From positions 1 to 64,000 of the forward strand of contig JAMNYG010000171.1 of NCBI GenBank assembly GCA_023622945.1: DNA of 64,000 nt, written 5' to 3'. The position numbers and the translations under genes were made by a program. The DNA is from Bacillota bacterium. Its GTDB lineage: Bacteria; Bacillota; Clostridia; Acetivibrionales; JAMNYG01. Below are positions 1-9,838 of the stretch, piece after piece. The notes below the pieces were generated by a model, which was not told the origin of the DNA, did not search any database, and saw only the letters and a program-made list of their open reading frames with translations. How positions within the stretch are numbered: position 1 is the first letter of the stretch; each line of letters starts with the position of its first letter.

Positions 1-216
1 GTGTTTATAAAATGCAGGGGAAACATAAAAGAAGTGGAAAAGGAGCTGGGGATATCTTACCCCACCGTTAAGAACAGGCTTGAGGATGTTGCCAGTGCCC
101 TGGGCTACAAAACCGAACCTGCTCATGGCACATACAGCAGCAAGAAAGATATACTCAATAAGCTGAACAACGGAGAAATCACTGTGGAAGAAGCTATAAG
201 CATGATGAAGGAGTAA
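1..216 (+). CDS. DUF2089-family/HTH-like protein, C-terminal part (N-terminus probably outside the window)
   Basis: ORF 71 aa reading through the window edge; 'GNIKEVEKELGISYPTVKNRLEDV' HTH-like segment and 'LNKLNNGEITVEEAISMMKE' tail. Confidence 0.7.
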   Translation: MFIKCRGNIKEVEKELGISYPTVKNRLEDVASALGYKTEPAHGTYSSKKDILNKLNNGEITVEEAISMMKE

Positions 217-271
217 TAGAGGGTAATATCAGCAGGGCAGGACCTGCTGTAAGAATGGAGGGATTTTCGTA

Positions 272-1483
272 ATGCCGTATGATGAGGAAAGAATGCTGAT
301 TCTTAAGATGCTGGAAGAAGGGAAAATAACCAGCGAAGAGGCGGCAAGGCTCCTGGAGGCTCTTGAGAGCGGACAGAAACAGGCACAGGGCCAGGGTACC
401 CAGAGACAGGAGAAACGCACAAATTACCAGGCTGCCTTTCAGGAAGAAATGCGCAAGGCCAGGGAAAAACTCAATGAGTGGAGGAAAGATATACGGAACA
501 ACTACAACCAGAAGGATTTTGACCGTTTAGTTGATGAGTTCAGCAGCAAGGCTGAAGCTCTGGGGAAAAACTTAGCCAATACAACTTTTGGAATTGTTGA
601 CAAGGTAATAGATTTTATAGGCAGTTTTGTTGATACAAATGCATTTAACATATTCGGAAATTATCCCGTGGAGGAAAGGACCTTTGAAGCTCCGGCCCAA
701 GAGGGCATGGACCTGTATATTGAGGGAATAAACGGGCCGGTTTTTGTGAAAAAACACCTTGAAAACAATATTGTTATCAGGACGAAGGTAAAGAGCCCCC
801 AGAAAAACGCAGATAACGTTCTGGTCTTTTCGGAAAGCGCCAATGCCATATTATTGAAGCTGAACAATACGGGTAACATAAGCGTAACCCATGAAGTGTT
901 TCTGCCGGCGGTAAAATACGGAAATGTGAGGTTTGTAACCTCCAACGCCAAAATTTATGTTGAAGATACTCTGGCCAAATGCTTTGAGGCATTTACCAAG
1001 AACGGGAACGTTGAGCTTATGGGTGTAAACAGCGACAGGATTAATGTCGAAACCAAGAATGCCAAAACCCAGGTAAGCTATGTATTGGGCAGGAACATAG
1101 ACATCAGTGCCGTCAATTCCATAGTGGATATAAAACATATTAAGACCGAGAATATGAACATTGCAACAACCAATGGCAGGATACAGGCTGAAAACATACA
1201 GAATTTTGAAGGTGCTGCAGAAATTAACGTGAAACTCAAGACAACCAACGGCGGGATAAAGGTCAATATGAATGACATGGACAACAGGGGTTACAAGATA
1301 AAGGCACAGACCCGCAACGGAGGAATCAACCTGCTGATTCCGGAGATAACCTACCACAATATAAACAAGCGCGGTCCGACAGGCAGCTTTGTTGAGGCTG
1401 AGTCCAAAGGATATGAAAGTTTCCCCGGCAGAGTAAATATAACTGCCGAAACCGAAAACGGATATATAGAGATTGTAAAATAA
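272..1483 (+). CDS. DUF4097-type beta-helix protein with N-terminal SHOCT-like 'ILKMLEEGKITSEEAARLLEAL' segment
   Basis: 403 aa ORF; repetitive 'TTNGRIQAENI/TTNGGIKVNM/TRNGGINLLIP/TENGYIEI' pattern typical of DUF4097; follows the DUF2089 gene. Confidence 0.75.
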   Translation: MPYDEERMLILKMLEEGKITSEEAARLLEALESGQKQAQGQGTQRQEKRTNYQAAFQEEMRKAREKLNEWRKDIRNNYNQKDFDRLVDEFSSKAEALGKNLANTTFGIVDKVIDFIGSFVDTNAFNIFGNYPVEERTFEAPAQEGMDLYIEGINGPVFVKKHLENNIVIRTKVKSPQKNADNVLVFSESANAILLKLNNTGNISVTHEVFLPAVKYGNVRFVTSNAKIYVEDTLAKCFEAFTKNGNVELMGVNSDRINVETKNAKTQVSYVLGRNIDISAVNSIVDIKHIKTENMNIATTNGRIQAENIQNFEGAAEINVKLKTTNGGIKVNMNDMDNRGYKIKAQTRNGGINLLIPEITYHNINKRGPTGSFVEAESKGYESFPGRVNITAETENGYIEIVK

Positions 1484-1490
1484 CTTTTTT

Positions 1491-1650
1491 TTACAGGCAC
1501 CAACTTGCCCAGATTTACAGGCAGCAGCTTATGTACAGGCAGTACCTTGTTCAGATATAATGCCGGTGGCTTATGCGCAGGCAGTAAATTGTCCCAATAT
1601 ACTGGCAGCAGTTTCAGGAGGCTGAACCCTCTTGGCTGCTGCCTGTATGT
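1491..1650 (+). repeat. Degenerate intergenic repeat ('tacaggcag-' units) ending in an inverted copy that forms a hairpin
   Basis: 'tacaggcagcag' (1516-1527) and 'tactggcagcag' (1600-1611) against 'ctgctgcctgta' (1636-1647). Confidence 0.6.
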
Positions 1651-1746
1651 CTTTTCTGAAATATTCCTTGTATAATATTTAGCGGTAAATTATAATATTT
1701 TCAGTAAAATTGCAACAGTATCAAAATAACGGCTAAGAGGTGGACA

Positions 1747-2826
1747 ATGTTCGACAGATTGGATGCTGCCGAAAGCAGATACGAGGAAATAACACTCAGG
1801 CTGAGCGATCCCGGTGTAATCGCTGACCAGGATTTATACAGAAAGCTCACTAAAGAGCATTCCGAGCTTGAGGAAATCGTTCAGAAATATCGTGAATACA
1901 AGAAGGTAAAAAGTGAAATATCGGATTTAAGGGAAATGCTCAACGAAAAACTGGACAAGGACCTTAAGGAAATGGCTGAAGCGGAGCTTGATGAATGCGT
2001 TGAGAAGCTTGGCCAGATAGAACAGCAGCTTAAGATACTGCTTCTGCCTAAGGACCCAAACGATGAGAAAAACGTCATCGTTGAAATAAGAGGAGGCGCA
2101 GGCGGAGAAGAGGCTGCGCTGTTTGCAGGTGTCCTGTTCAGGGCTTATTCCCGTTATGCCGAAAGAAAACACTGGAAAATGGAGATATTGGACTCCAATC
2201 CCACTGAGCTGGGAGGATTTAAGGAGGTTGTGTTTTCCATAGAAGGCAAGGGAGCCTACAGCAGGCTTAAGTATGAAAGCGGTGTTCACAGGGTACAGAG
2301 AGTTCCAATCACCGAAGCCAGCGGAAGGATACATACTTCCACCATTACGGTGGCAGTATTGCCTGAAATAGATGACGTGGAAATAGAAATCAACCCTGCA
2401 GACCTCCAGATAGACACATTCCGCGCAGGAGGAGCGGGAGGCCAGCATGTAAACAAGACCGAATCGGCCATAAGGATAACCCACTTGCCCACAGGTATAG
2501 TGGTCACCTGCCAGGACGAGCGTTCCCAGCACAAAAACAGGGAAAAGGCAATGAAGGTTTTAAGGTCAAAGCTGTATGAAATGGCACAGCAGCAGAAGAA
2601 CTCGGAGGTTGCCCAGGAAAGAAAAAGCCAGGTGGGAACCGGCGACAGAAGCGAAAGAATAAGGACTTACAATTACCCCCAGGGCAGGGTTACCGATCAC
2701 AGGATCGGGCTGACCCTTTACAAGCTGGATGAAATTCTGGACGGAGACCTGGATGAAATAATAGATGCCCTGGCGACAGCAGACCAGGCTGAAAAGCTGG
2801 GCAGCGGAAACAAGGAAGATGAATAA
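1747..2826 (+). CDS. prfA: Peptide chain release factor 1
   Basis: 359 aa; GGQ motif '[25 protein letters not shown]' and the RF1 domain. Confidence 0.97.
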   Translation: MFDRLDAAESRYEEITLRLSDPGVIADQDLYRKLTKEHSELEEIVQKYREYKKVKSEISDLREMLNEKLDKDLKEMAEAELDECVEKLGQIEQQLKILLLPKDPNDEKNVIVEIRGGAGGEEAALFAGVLFRAYSRYAERKHWKMEILDSNPTELGGFKEVVFSIEGKGAYSRLKYESGVHRVQRVPITEASGRIHTSTITVAVLPEIDDVEIEINPADLQIDTFRAGGAGGQHVNKTESAIRITHLPTGIVVTCQDERSQHKNREKAMKVLRSKLYEMAQQQKNSEVAQERKSQVGTGDRSERIRTYNYPQGRVTDHRIGLTLYKLDEILDGDLDEIIDALATADQAEKLGSGNKEDE

Positions 2827-2894
2827 TATTGTATAATTTTATATCCCCCTGATGAATAAGATTAGTAACAAGCAGTTAGTTAGGGGGATATTTT

Positions 2895-3635
2895 GTGGGT
2901 AAAATAATGAACATAACTTTTATCGGACTTGTTTCGGGCATGCTGGGAACAGGCATTGGCGGAATGCTTGCGTTCATCATAAAAGACATAAGCAACCGCT
3001 TTCTGGGGCTGATACTTGAGTTTTCAGCGGGGCTTATGACTGCGGTGGTGTGCTTTGAGCTTATTCCTGAGGCATTTGAACTTGGAGGGGTGCCGCTGAC
3101 CATTGCAGGCGCTGTTGCAGGCATTGTGGTTATTATTATCCTTGAAGAAATAATCCGAAGGAGCACGTACTTGCAGAAAAAATACTGGAATACCGGACTG
3201 TTGAGGGCCGGCATACTTGTAGCCACCGGGATAGCCCTTCACAATCTGCCTGAGGGTTTTGCGGTAGGATCCGGTTTTGAAGCCTCCTTCAACCTTGGGA
3301 TAACGGTTACTGCTGTAATAATAATACACGATATTCCTGAAGGCATTGCAATGGCGGTTCCCATGAGAATAGGAGGGTTTTCAGGGCTTAAAGCCTTTAT
3401 GCTTACCCTTGCATCGGGGATACCCATGGGCATAGGTGCTTTTTTCGGAGCCGTGCTGGGAGAGGTTTCACCGCTGTTCATTGCCGTATGCCTGGGCTTT
3501 GCAGCCGGCGCCATGCTGTACGTGGTTTGCGGAGAACTTGTGCCCGAATCGAAGAAACTGTATCTTGGCAGGCTTCCGTCTTTAGGCAATGTGCTGGGGA
3601 TAATTTGTGGTATAATTATATCTACATATAATTGA
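2895..3635 (+). CDS. ZIP-family metal transporter
   Basis: 246 aa; 'GIALHNLPEGFAVG' and 'IIIHDIPEGIAMAVP' ZIP signatures. Confidence 0.9.
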   Translation: MGKIMNITFIGLVSGMLGTGIGGMLAFIIKDISNRFLGLILEFSAGLMTAVVCFELIPEAFELGGVPLTIAGAVAGIVVIIILEEIIRRSTYLQKKYWNTGLLRAGILVATGIALHNLPEGFAVGSGFEASFNLGITVTAVIIIHDIPEGIAMAVPMRIGGFSGLKAFMLTLASGIPMGIGAFFGAVLGEVSPLFIAVCLGFAAGAMLYVVCGELVPESKKLYLGRLPSLGNVLGIICGIIISTYN

Positions 3636-3678
3636 TGCTGCTTAATGTAGCTTAAGTTTAAATCTTTCATAGAGTGTA

Positions 3679-3743
3679 GAAATGATATGCTATGGAATAA
3701 CATTGGAGCAAGCCTTGAGACTGTTATTCCTGCATATCATTTC
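3679..3743. repeat. Long imperfect inverted repeat (about 21 bp stem)
   Basis: gaaatgatatgc-tat-ggaataaca ... tgttattcc-t-gcatatcatttc. Confidence 0.7.
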
Positions 3744-3817
3744 CTATAAGCTAATACAAAGTGCAATTTTTGTAACACTTGCTTCCATACAGGCCAAGCT
3801 ACAAAAGAGGGATTAAC

Positions 3818-4870
3818 GTGAATACACTTTTATTGAAAGTTGACAAGGATAACATAGATGCTGAAAAGATAAGAACCGCCGCTGAAGTCATAAGGCGAGG
3901 CGGATTGGTTGCATTTCCTACCGAAACGGTATACGGCCTGGGTGCAAATGCCCTGGATGAGACTGCTACCAAAGGCATATTTATTGCAAAGGGAAGACCT
4001 TCCGACAATCCTCTGATTGTGCATGTTGCTGATAAAGAAAGCGTGAGGATGCTTGTTGAAGGAATGCCTGAAACTGCGGAAAAGCTCATGGACAGGTTTT
4101 GGCCGGGTCCTCTTACCCTGGTGATGAAAAAATCCCGTATCATTCCGAATATAATCACTGCAGGTCTTGATACAGTCGCTGTCAGGATGCCGTCCCATCC
4201 TATAGCGCTGGCCTTGATAAAGGAAGCAGGGCTTCCTGTTGCTGCACCCAGCGCAAACACGTCGGGAAGACCCAGCCCCACTACCGCAAAGCATGTAATG
4301 GATGACTTGTGGGACAAGGTGGATATGATCCTTGACGGAGGTCCAGCTACTGTAGGTGTAGAATCCACGGTGCTGGATATAACCGGCGATGTTCCGATGA
4401 TATTAAGGCCGGGTGGAATTACGCCCTCACAGATAAAAAGCGTTCTGGGCACGGTTTTATATGATCCTGCCCTTAATGCCCGGAATGCCGAAAACTCTGT
4501 ACCTAAATCTCCGGGTATGAAGTACAGGCATTATTCTCCAAAAGCCCAAATGTTCATAATAGACGGAGAGCTTGCCGGAGTGGTTGCCAAAATCAGGGAA
4601 ATGACGGACGAATATGGGAAAAGGGGCTTGTCTGTAGGTATTTTGGCCACGGAACAAACCAGGGACATGTATGATTCGGGAGAAATAATTTCCCTGGGTG
4701 ACAGGGACAAGCCGGAAACACTGGCGTCTAACCTGTTTACGGCTCTTCGGGAATTTGACAGAAGGCATGTGGATATTATACTAGCAGAAGCCGTAAAAAA
4801 TGAGGAAATAGGCCTTGCCGTCATGAACAGGATGAGCAAGGCGGCCGGAGGCAATATAATTAAGGTTTAG
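3818..4870 (+). CDS. ywlC: L-threonylcarbamoyladenylate synthase (Sua5/YwlC/YrdC)
   Basis: 'KGRPSDNPLIVHV', 'GPLTLVMKK', 'PSANTSGRPSPT', C-terminal Sua5 domain; GTG start after 'agaggg'. Confidence 0.93.
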   Translation: MNTLLLKVDKDNIDAEKIRTAAEVIRRGGLVAFPTETVYGLGANALDETATKGIFIAKGRPSDNPLIVHVADKESVRMLVEGMPETAEKLMDRFWPGPLTLVMKKSRIIPNIITAGLDTVAVRMPSHPIALALIKEAGLPVAAPSANTSGRPSPTTAKHVMDDLWDKVDMILDGGPATVGVESTVLDITGDVPMILRPGGITPSQIKSVLGTVLYDPALNARNAENSVPKSPGMKYRHYSPKAQMFIIDGELAGVVAKIREMTDEYGKRGLSVGILATEQTRDMYDSGEIISLGDRDKPETLASNLFTALREFDRRHVDIILAEAVKNEEIGLAVMNRMSKAAGGNIIKV

Positions 4871-4879
4871 GGGGATGCT

Positions 4880-5386
4880 ATGAAAAAAATTCTGTTTGTT
4901 TGTACCGGTAACACATGCAGAAGTTGCATGGCCGAAGGCTTGTTTAATTCTGCTGTATCTGCAGATAATATGTTAGCAGGAAAGTTTTCAGGCAGTTCTG
5001 CAGGGCTTGCGGCTTTTGAGGGTGATACGGCAAGCAGTTTTGCCGTACAGGTCTTGTCAGATGAGTGGGGCATAGACATAAGCTCCCACAGGGCGAGAAA
5101 AATAAGCAGGGAAGACATAACCGGATCGGACCTGATACTGACAATGACCCAGGGGCACAGAAAGGCTCTTGCTGAGGCTTATCCGGAAGCTGCTGACAAA
5201 ATATTCACCCTGAAGGAATATGTTATGGATTTGGGTAAAAACGCAGGTTCCGGCCGTTTTGCCGATTCACTGGACATTTTGGATCCTTATGGCATGCCTC
5301 TCAATGTATACAGGGAATGTGCCAGGGAGATAAAGAATGCTGTCGATATTCTCATAGAAAAGCTCAAAAAAGAAGAATTAGGGTAA
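4880..5386 (+). CDS. ywlE: Low-molecular-weight phosphatase family protein (protein arginine phosphatase-like, YwlE)
   Basis: 'ILFVCTGNTCRSCMAEGLFN' CX4TCR P-loop; next to sua5 and rpiB. Confidence 0.85.
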   Translation: MKKILFVCTGNTCRSCMAEGLFNSAVSADNMLAGKFSGSSAGLAAFEGDTASSFAVQVLSDEWGIDISSHRARKISREDITGSDLILTMTQGHRKALAEAYPEAADKIFTLKEYVMDLGKNAGSGRFADSLDILDPYGMPLNVYRECAREIKNAVDILIEKLKKEELG

Positions 5387-5487
5387 AAAAATTTTGACAC
5401 AGGATAGCCAATACTATAAAATTAATGTGATAATAAAGAGGCAGTCTCTTGCGCTGCCAGCTTTTTATGATTGAAGGTGAATAGAGG

Positions 5488-5958
5488 TTGATTGCGGTTG
5501 GAAGCGATCATGCAGGTTATCACCTGAAAAATATCGTAATCCAGTATTTAAAGAGAAACAACTACGAAGTCAAGGATTTTGGCACATGTGATGCCTGCTC
5601 GGTGGATTACCCTGATTTCGGACAGGCTGTTGCAGAGGCGGTCAGCAGAGGAGAATGTGAGAAAGGTATCATCATCTGCGGAACCGGTATAGGCATATCC
5701 ATATCTGCAAACAAGGTACCCGGAATAAGGGCGGCGCTGTGTACGGACACTTACATGGCGAGGCTGAGCAGGGAGCACAATGATGCTAACATCCTTGCTA
5801 TAGGAGGACGGGTAGTGGGACCCGGTCTTGCCCTTGATATTGTTGAAACCTGGCTTAAATCCCAGTTCCTGGGCGGAAGGCACAAAGCAAGAATTGAAAA
5901 AATACACCAGATTGAAAAAAAATATATGAAAGTGGACGGGGGATTAACTGATGAATAA
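5488..5958 (+). CDS. rpiB: Ribose-5-phosphate isomerase B
   Basis: '[14 protein letters not shown]', '[23 protein letters not shown]'. Confidence 0.95.
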   Translation: MIAVGSDHAGYHLKNIVIQYLKRNNYEVKDFGTCDACSVDYPDFGQAVAEAVSRGECEKGIIICGTGIGISISANKVPGIRAALCTDTYMARLSREHNDANILAIGGRVVGPGLALDIVETWLKSQFLGGRHKARIEKIHQIEKKYMKVDGGLTDE

Positions 5959-6583
5959 AAACGTTTTTGTTTTTGATCATCCGCTTATTCAGCACAAGAT
6001 TTCACTTTTGCGGGACAAGAATACCGATACCAAGGAATTCAGGGAACTTGTAAGCGAAGTTTCCATGCTTATGGGTTATGAAGTGACAAGAAACATGCCC
6101 TTAAAGGAAATAGAGGTGGAGACACCCGTAGGCATAGCAAAATGCAAGGTTATAGCAGGTAAAAAACTGGGTATAGTGCCTATACTGAGGGCAGGCCTTG
6201 GAATGGTTGACGGCATGCTCAAGCTTCTGCCCATGGCAAAGGTGGGGCATATAGGACTTTACAGGGATCCTGTGACTTTGGAACCCGTGGAATATTATTG
6301 CAAGCTTCCGGTTGATGCAGAAGAAAGGGAGATTGTTGTCCTGGATCCCATGCTGGCAACCGGTGGTTCAGCTTCAGCAGCAATTAAGTTCATCAAGGAA
6401 AGAGGAGTAAAAAGCATCAAGCTGATGTGCCTGATTGCCGCAGAAGCCGGCATTGAAAGGGTGACCAGGGATCATCCTGACGTTGAGATATATTGCGCGG
6501 CGGTGGACAAGGAACTGAACAGCCACGCATATATCGTACCTGGACTGGGAGATGCAGGAGACAGGCTGTTCGGCACAAAGTAG
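5951..6583 (+). CDS. upp: Uracil phosphoribosyltransferase
   Basis: '[17 protein letters not shown]', '[17 protein letters not shown]'; start overlaps rpiB. Confidence 0.96.
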   Translation: MNKNVFVFDHPLIQHKISLLRDKNTDTKEFRELVSEVSMLMGYEVTRNMPLKEIEVETPVGIAKCKVIAGKKLGIVPILRAGLGMVDGMLKLLPMAKVGHIGLYRDPVTLEPVEYYCKLPVDAEEREIVVLDPMLATGGSASAAIKFIKERGVKSIKLMCLIAAEAGIERVTRDHPDVEIYCAAVDKELNSHAYIVPGLGDAGDRLFGTK

Positions 6584-6628
6584 AGGCTGTTTGGGCTTTG
6601 TTTGACCAAGCTTTAGGGGGACAATGTT

Positions 6629-7066
6629 ATGAGGCCGTCGTGGGACGAGTATTTCATGCAAATAGTTGATCTTGTAAAAAGCAGGTCAACCTGTTTGAGG
6701 AGGCAGGTAGGAGCGCTTATAGTCAAGGATAAGCGCATACTGGCTACCGGGTACAACGGTGCTCCAATGGGATGCAGACATTGTGCGGAGGTAGGCTGTC
6801 TCAGGGAACAGCTGAACATTCCTTCCGGTGAGAGGCACGAATTGTGCAGAGCCATACATGCCGAACAGAATGCCATAATACAGGCCGCGTATTCAGGCAT
6901 CAGCGTAAAGGGCGGAACCCTTTACGTCACTCATCAGCCCTGCGTGTTATGCGCCAAGATGGCAATAAATGCAGGAATAAAGAAAATCGTTTTCCGGGGC
7001 GACTATCCGGACAAGCTGTCTATGGAGCTGTTAAAAGAAGCCGGAATCGAAGTTGTCAAGCTTTAA
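6629..7066 (+). CDS. comEB: dCMP/cytidine deaminase family protein (ComEB-like)
   Basis: '[23 protein letters not shown]', 'HAEQNAI', '[13 protein letters not shown]'. Confidence 0.9.
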   Translation: MRPSWDEYFMQIVDLVKSRSTCLRRQVGALIVKDKRILATGYNGAPMGCRHCAEVGCLREQLNIPSGERHELCRAIHAEQNAIIQAAYSGISVKGGTLYVTHQPCVLCAKMAINAGIKKIVFRGDYPDKLSMELLKEAGIEVVKL

Positions 7067-7102
7067 CGGGTACAGGAGTACCATGCCAGGGAAGGTGTTA
7101 TC

Positions 7103-9409
7103 TTGATATACATATATGAGTATTTCATTTCCTTCGCACTGTCATTCATTATAGCCTTTGCCTTTACTCCTGTTGCAAAAAGCATAGCATTCAGAATTGG
7201 CGCCATAGACGTTCCCAGGGACGGAAGACGTATGCACAAAAGGCCAATACCACGTTTGGGAGGCCTGGCCATAATTACGGGCTTTGCCGTTACCATCCTC
7301 TTTAATGTCATCCTTTCTCTGTTTGACATCAGCGGGGTTTTTGTGCCTGACCTGAAGCTGGCAGGCCTGATGGCAGGTATAGCAATTATTGCAGCCGTAG
7401 GTATCATTGATGACGTAAAGCAGCTTAGAGCCAAAATCAAACTTGTATTTCAGCTTTTGGCAGCCTTGGTTGTGGTGCTGACCGGCACGAGGATAGGTAT
7501 CGTTACAAACCCGTTTTCAGAAACGGGATACACGATACTTAGCCTTCCCATGTCTTATTTTTTGACAATAATGTGGATTGTGGGAATTACCAATGCCATA
7601 AACCTTATAGACGGTCTTGACGGGCTTGCGGCGGGAGTTTCCTCAATAGCTTCCCTGTCACTGTTTTTCGTTTCGGTAATCAGAGTGGATATGGAGCCCG
7701 ATATATATGCCGCAGTGATTACAGCAGCCCTTGCCGGTTCCACCCTGGGTTTTCTGCCGTATAACTTCAATCCCGCGAAAATCTTCATGGGGGATACCGG
7801 AGCCACTTTCCTTGGATTTACCCTGGGAGTTATTTCAATACAGGGGACTTTGAAGGCTTATACCGCAATATCCATCACGGTTCCTTTGCTGGCTTTGGGA
7901 CTTCCCCTGTTTGATACAGTTTTTGCAATAATCCGAAGGCTTTTTAACAGAAAACCGATAATGGAAGCAGACAGGGGACATCTTCACCACAGGCTGATAG
8001 ATATGGGATTGAGCCAGAAACAATCGGTGGCGGTAATGTATGCTACAAGCGCTGCGCTGGGCCTGTGTGCGATAGTCCTTGCTGAAAAGGGAGTTTTCAG
8101 CGCCATTATTCTGGTTTTATCCGTTTCGGTTTTTATAATCGCAGGTGCCAGGTACATGAGCGAACTGAACAGCAACGGCGGCAACGGCATGGCCGCTTTA
8201 AAGGAACGGCAGCATAAGGAAGCCATGCCCAACATAATAACGAACGGAGATGCAAAAATGCGGAAATTAAAAGTTATGACCGTTTTCGGGACAAGACCGG
8301 ACGCTGTTAAAATGGCGCCTCTTGTCAGGGAACTGAAAAAACATCAGGAGATTGAATCTTACACCTGTGTGACTGCCCAGCACAGGCAGATGCTGGACCA
8401 GGTACTTGAAATATTTGGAATCAAGCCCGATTTTGACCTTAACATAATGCAGGAGAGGCAAACTCTTGAGCAGATCACCGTAAAGGCCCTGGAAGGGTTA
8501 AGCAATGTATTTGAACAGGTTAAGCCAGACGTAGTATTGGTCCACGGCGATACTGCCACTTGCTTTGTGGCAAGTCTTGCTGCGTTTTATAAGAAAATTC
8601 CCGTTGGCCATGTTGAGGCAGGGTTAAGGACTTTCGACAAGTATTCTCCCTTCCCTGAAGAAATGAACCGCAGGCTTGCCGGCGTGCTGGCTGAATTCCA
8701 CTTTGCTCCTACTTCCGCCAATAAAGCCAATTTGCTTAACGAGGGAGTAAAAGAGGATAAAATTTATGTAACCGGGAACACCGTTATTGATGCCTTGATG
8801 TCAACCATTGACAACAACTATGTGTTCAGAAATGAGCTGCTCAAAAACATAGATTATGATTCAAGGAAGGTTATCTTTGTTACCGCCCACCGCAGGGAGA
8901 ACCTGGGAGAACCCCTGAGAAATATCTGCAGGGCGCTTAAACGAATCGTGGAGAAATATGAAGACGTTGAAGTAGTATATGCAGTTCATCTGAATCCTGC
9001 AGTGCAGGAAACCGCAAGGGAGATACTCCTGGGGCAGGAAAGGGTACACCTTATTGACCCCATAGACGTGCGGGAAACATATAACCTGATAAACAAATGC
9101 TATATGGTTATGACCGACTCGGGAGGGATACAGGAAGAAGCTCCTGCCCTCGGCAAACCTGTGCTTGTGTTAAGAAATGATACCGAAAGGCCGGAAGCGG
9201 TTGAGGCAGGTACCGTGAAACTTGCAGGTACAAATGAGGACAACATAGTGTCCATGGCTTCCACCCTCATTGAAGACAGGAATGAGTACAACAGAATGGC
9301 CAAAGCGGTTAATCCTTACGGGGACGGCAAAGCTTCCCAAAGAATTGTACAGGCCCTGCTTTATGAGTTCGGAATAAGTACCCGGAAGCCTGAGGAATTC
9401 AGGGTGTAA
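7103..9409 (+). CDS. Fusion: polyprenyl-phosphate GlcNAc-1-P transferase (WecA/TagO/MraY family) + non-hydrolysing UDP-GlcNAc 2-epimerase (WecB)
   Basis: 768 aa continuous ORF; N-half 'NAINLIDGLDGLAAG', 'MGDTGATFLGF', 'HLHHRL'; C-half 'KVMTVFGTRPDAVKMAPLV', 'HVEAGLRTFDKYSPFPEEMNRRL', 'TDSGGIQEEAP'. Confidence 0.93.
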   Translation: MIYIYEYFISFALSFIIAFAFTPVAKSIAFRIGAIDVPRDGRRMHKRPIPRLGGLAIITGFAVTILFNVILSLFDISGVFVPDLKLAGLMAGIAIIAAVGIIDDVKQLRAKIKLVFQLLAALVVVLTGTRIGIVTNPFSETGYTILSLPMSYFLTIMWIVGITNAINLIDGLDGLAAGVSSIASLSLFFVSVIRVDMEPDIYAAVITAALAGSTLGFLPYNFNPAKIFMGDTGATFLGFTLGVISIQGTLKAYTAISITVPLLALGLPLFDTVFAIIRRLFNRKPIMEADRGHLHHRLIDMGLSQKQSVAVMYATSAALGLCAIVLAEKGVFSAIILVLSVSVFIIAGARYMSELNSNGGNGMAALKERQHKEAMPNIITNGDAKMRKLKVMTVFGTRPDAVKMAPLVRELKKHQEIESYTCVTAQHRQMLDQVLEIFGIKPDFDLNIMQERQTLEQITVKALEGLSNVFEQVKPDVVLVHGDTATCFVASLAAFYKKIPVGHVEAGLRTFDKYSPFPEEMNRRLAGVLAEFHFAPTSANKANLLNEGVKEDKIYVTGNTVIDALMSTIDNNYVFRNELLKNIDYDSRKVIFVTAHRRENLGEPLRNICRALKRIVEKYEDVEVVYAVHLNPAVQETAREILLGQERVHLIDPIDVRETYNLINKCYMVMTDSGGIQEEAPALGKPVLVLRNDTERPEAVEAGTVKLAGTNEDNIVSMASTLIEDRNEYNRMAKAVNPYGDGKASQRIVQALLYEFGISTRKPEEFRV

Positions 9410-9585
9410 AAGATATTGATGGTAAAGGACAGTAACCGTCCCTGCCATATTCCTGCGATATAAAAGTCGATATGATTGAGGATAAGGGATATAATCGGGG
9501 CAGATATGCATCTGCCCATTTTTTACGGTCTTGAGCCATTGTGACAGAATGATACGGTCTTGCGCCGTTATAACAAAATGACAGG

Positions 9586-9630
9586 GAATGATATGCTGAA
9601 GAATATACTCACAGCATATCATTCTTTCAT
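9586..9630 (+). terminator. Stem-loop downstream of the fusion gene
   Basis: gaatgatatgctg (9586-9598) / cagcatatcattc (9612-9624), followed by 'tttcattt'. Confidence 0.6.
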
Positions 9631-9696
9631 TTCACCGTATAAATTTTTTTATCCTCCATGCCGATAAATAAAAGAGAATGTTCCAAAAACTGCTTT

Positions 9697-9803
9697 ATAC
9701 ATAAGATTCCTTCATACACAGGAATTTTACACACAAGAATCCTATACGAAAGAACTCTATACACAGGAATTTTATACACATGAATTTCATGCACAGGAAT
9801 AAA
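9697..9803. repeat. Degenerate 15-bp tandem repeat, about 7 copies (consensus atacacaggaatttt)
   Basis: Consecutive 15-mers atacataagattcct ... atacacaggaatttt / acacacaagaatcct / atacgaaagaactct / atacacaggaatttt / atacacatgaatttc / atgcacaggaataaa. Confidence 0.75.
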
Positions 9804-9838
9804 AGAGCACCTTACAGCTTATTTCCGGAGGTTTACCT

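Noticed and set aside
9697-9803. Possible CRISPR-like array
   Set aside because: Units are 15 bp, contiguous, degenerate and without spacers; no cas genes in the window. No CRISPR array seen anywhere.
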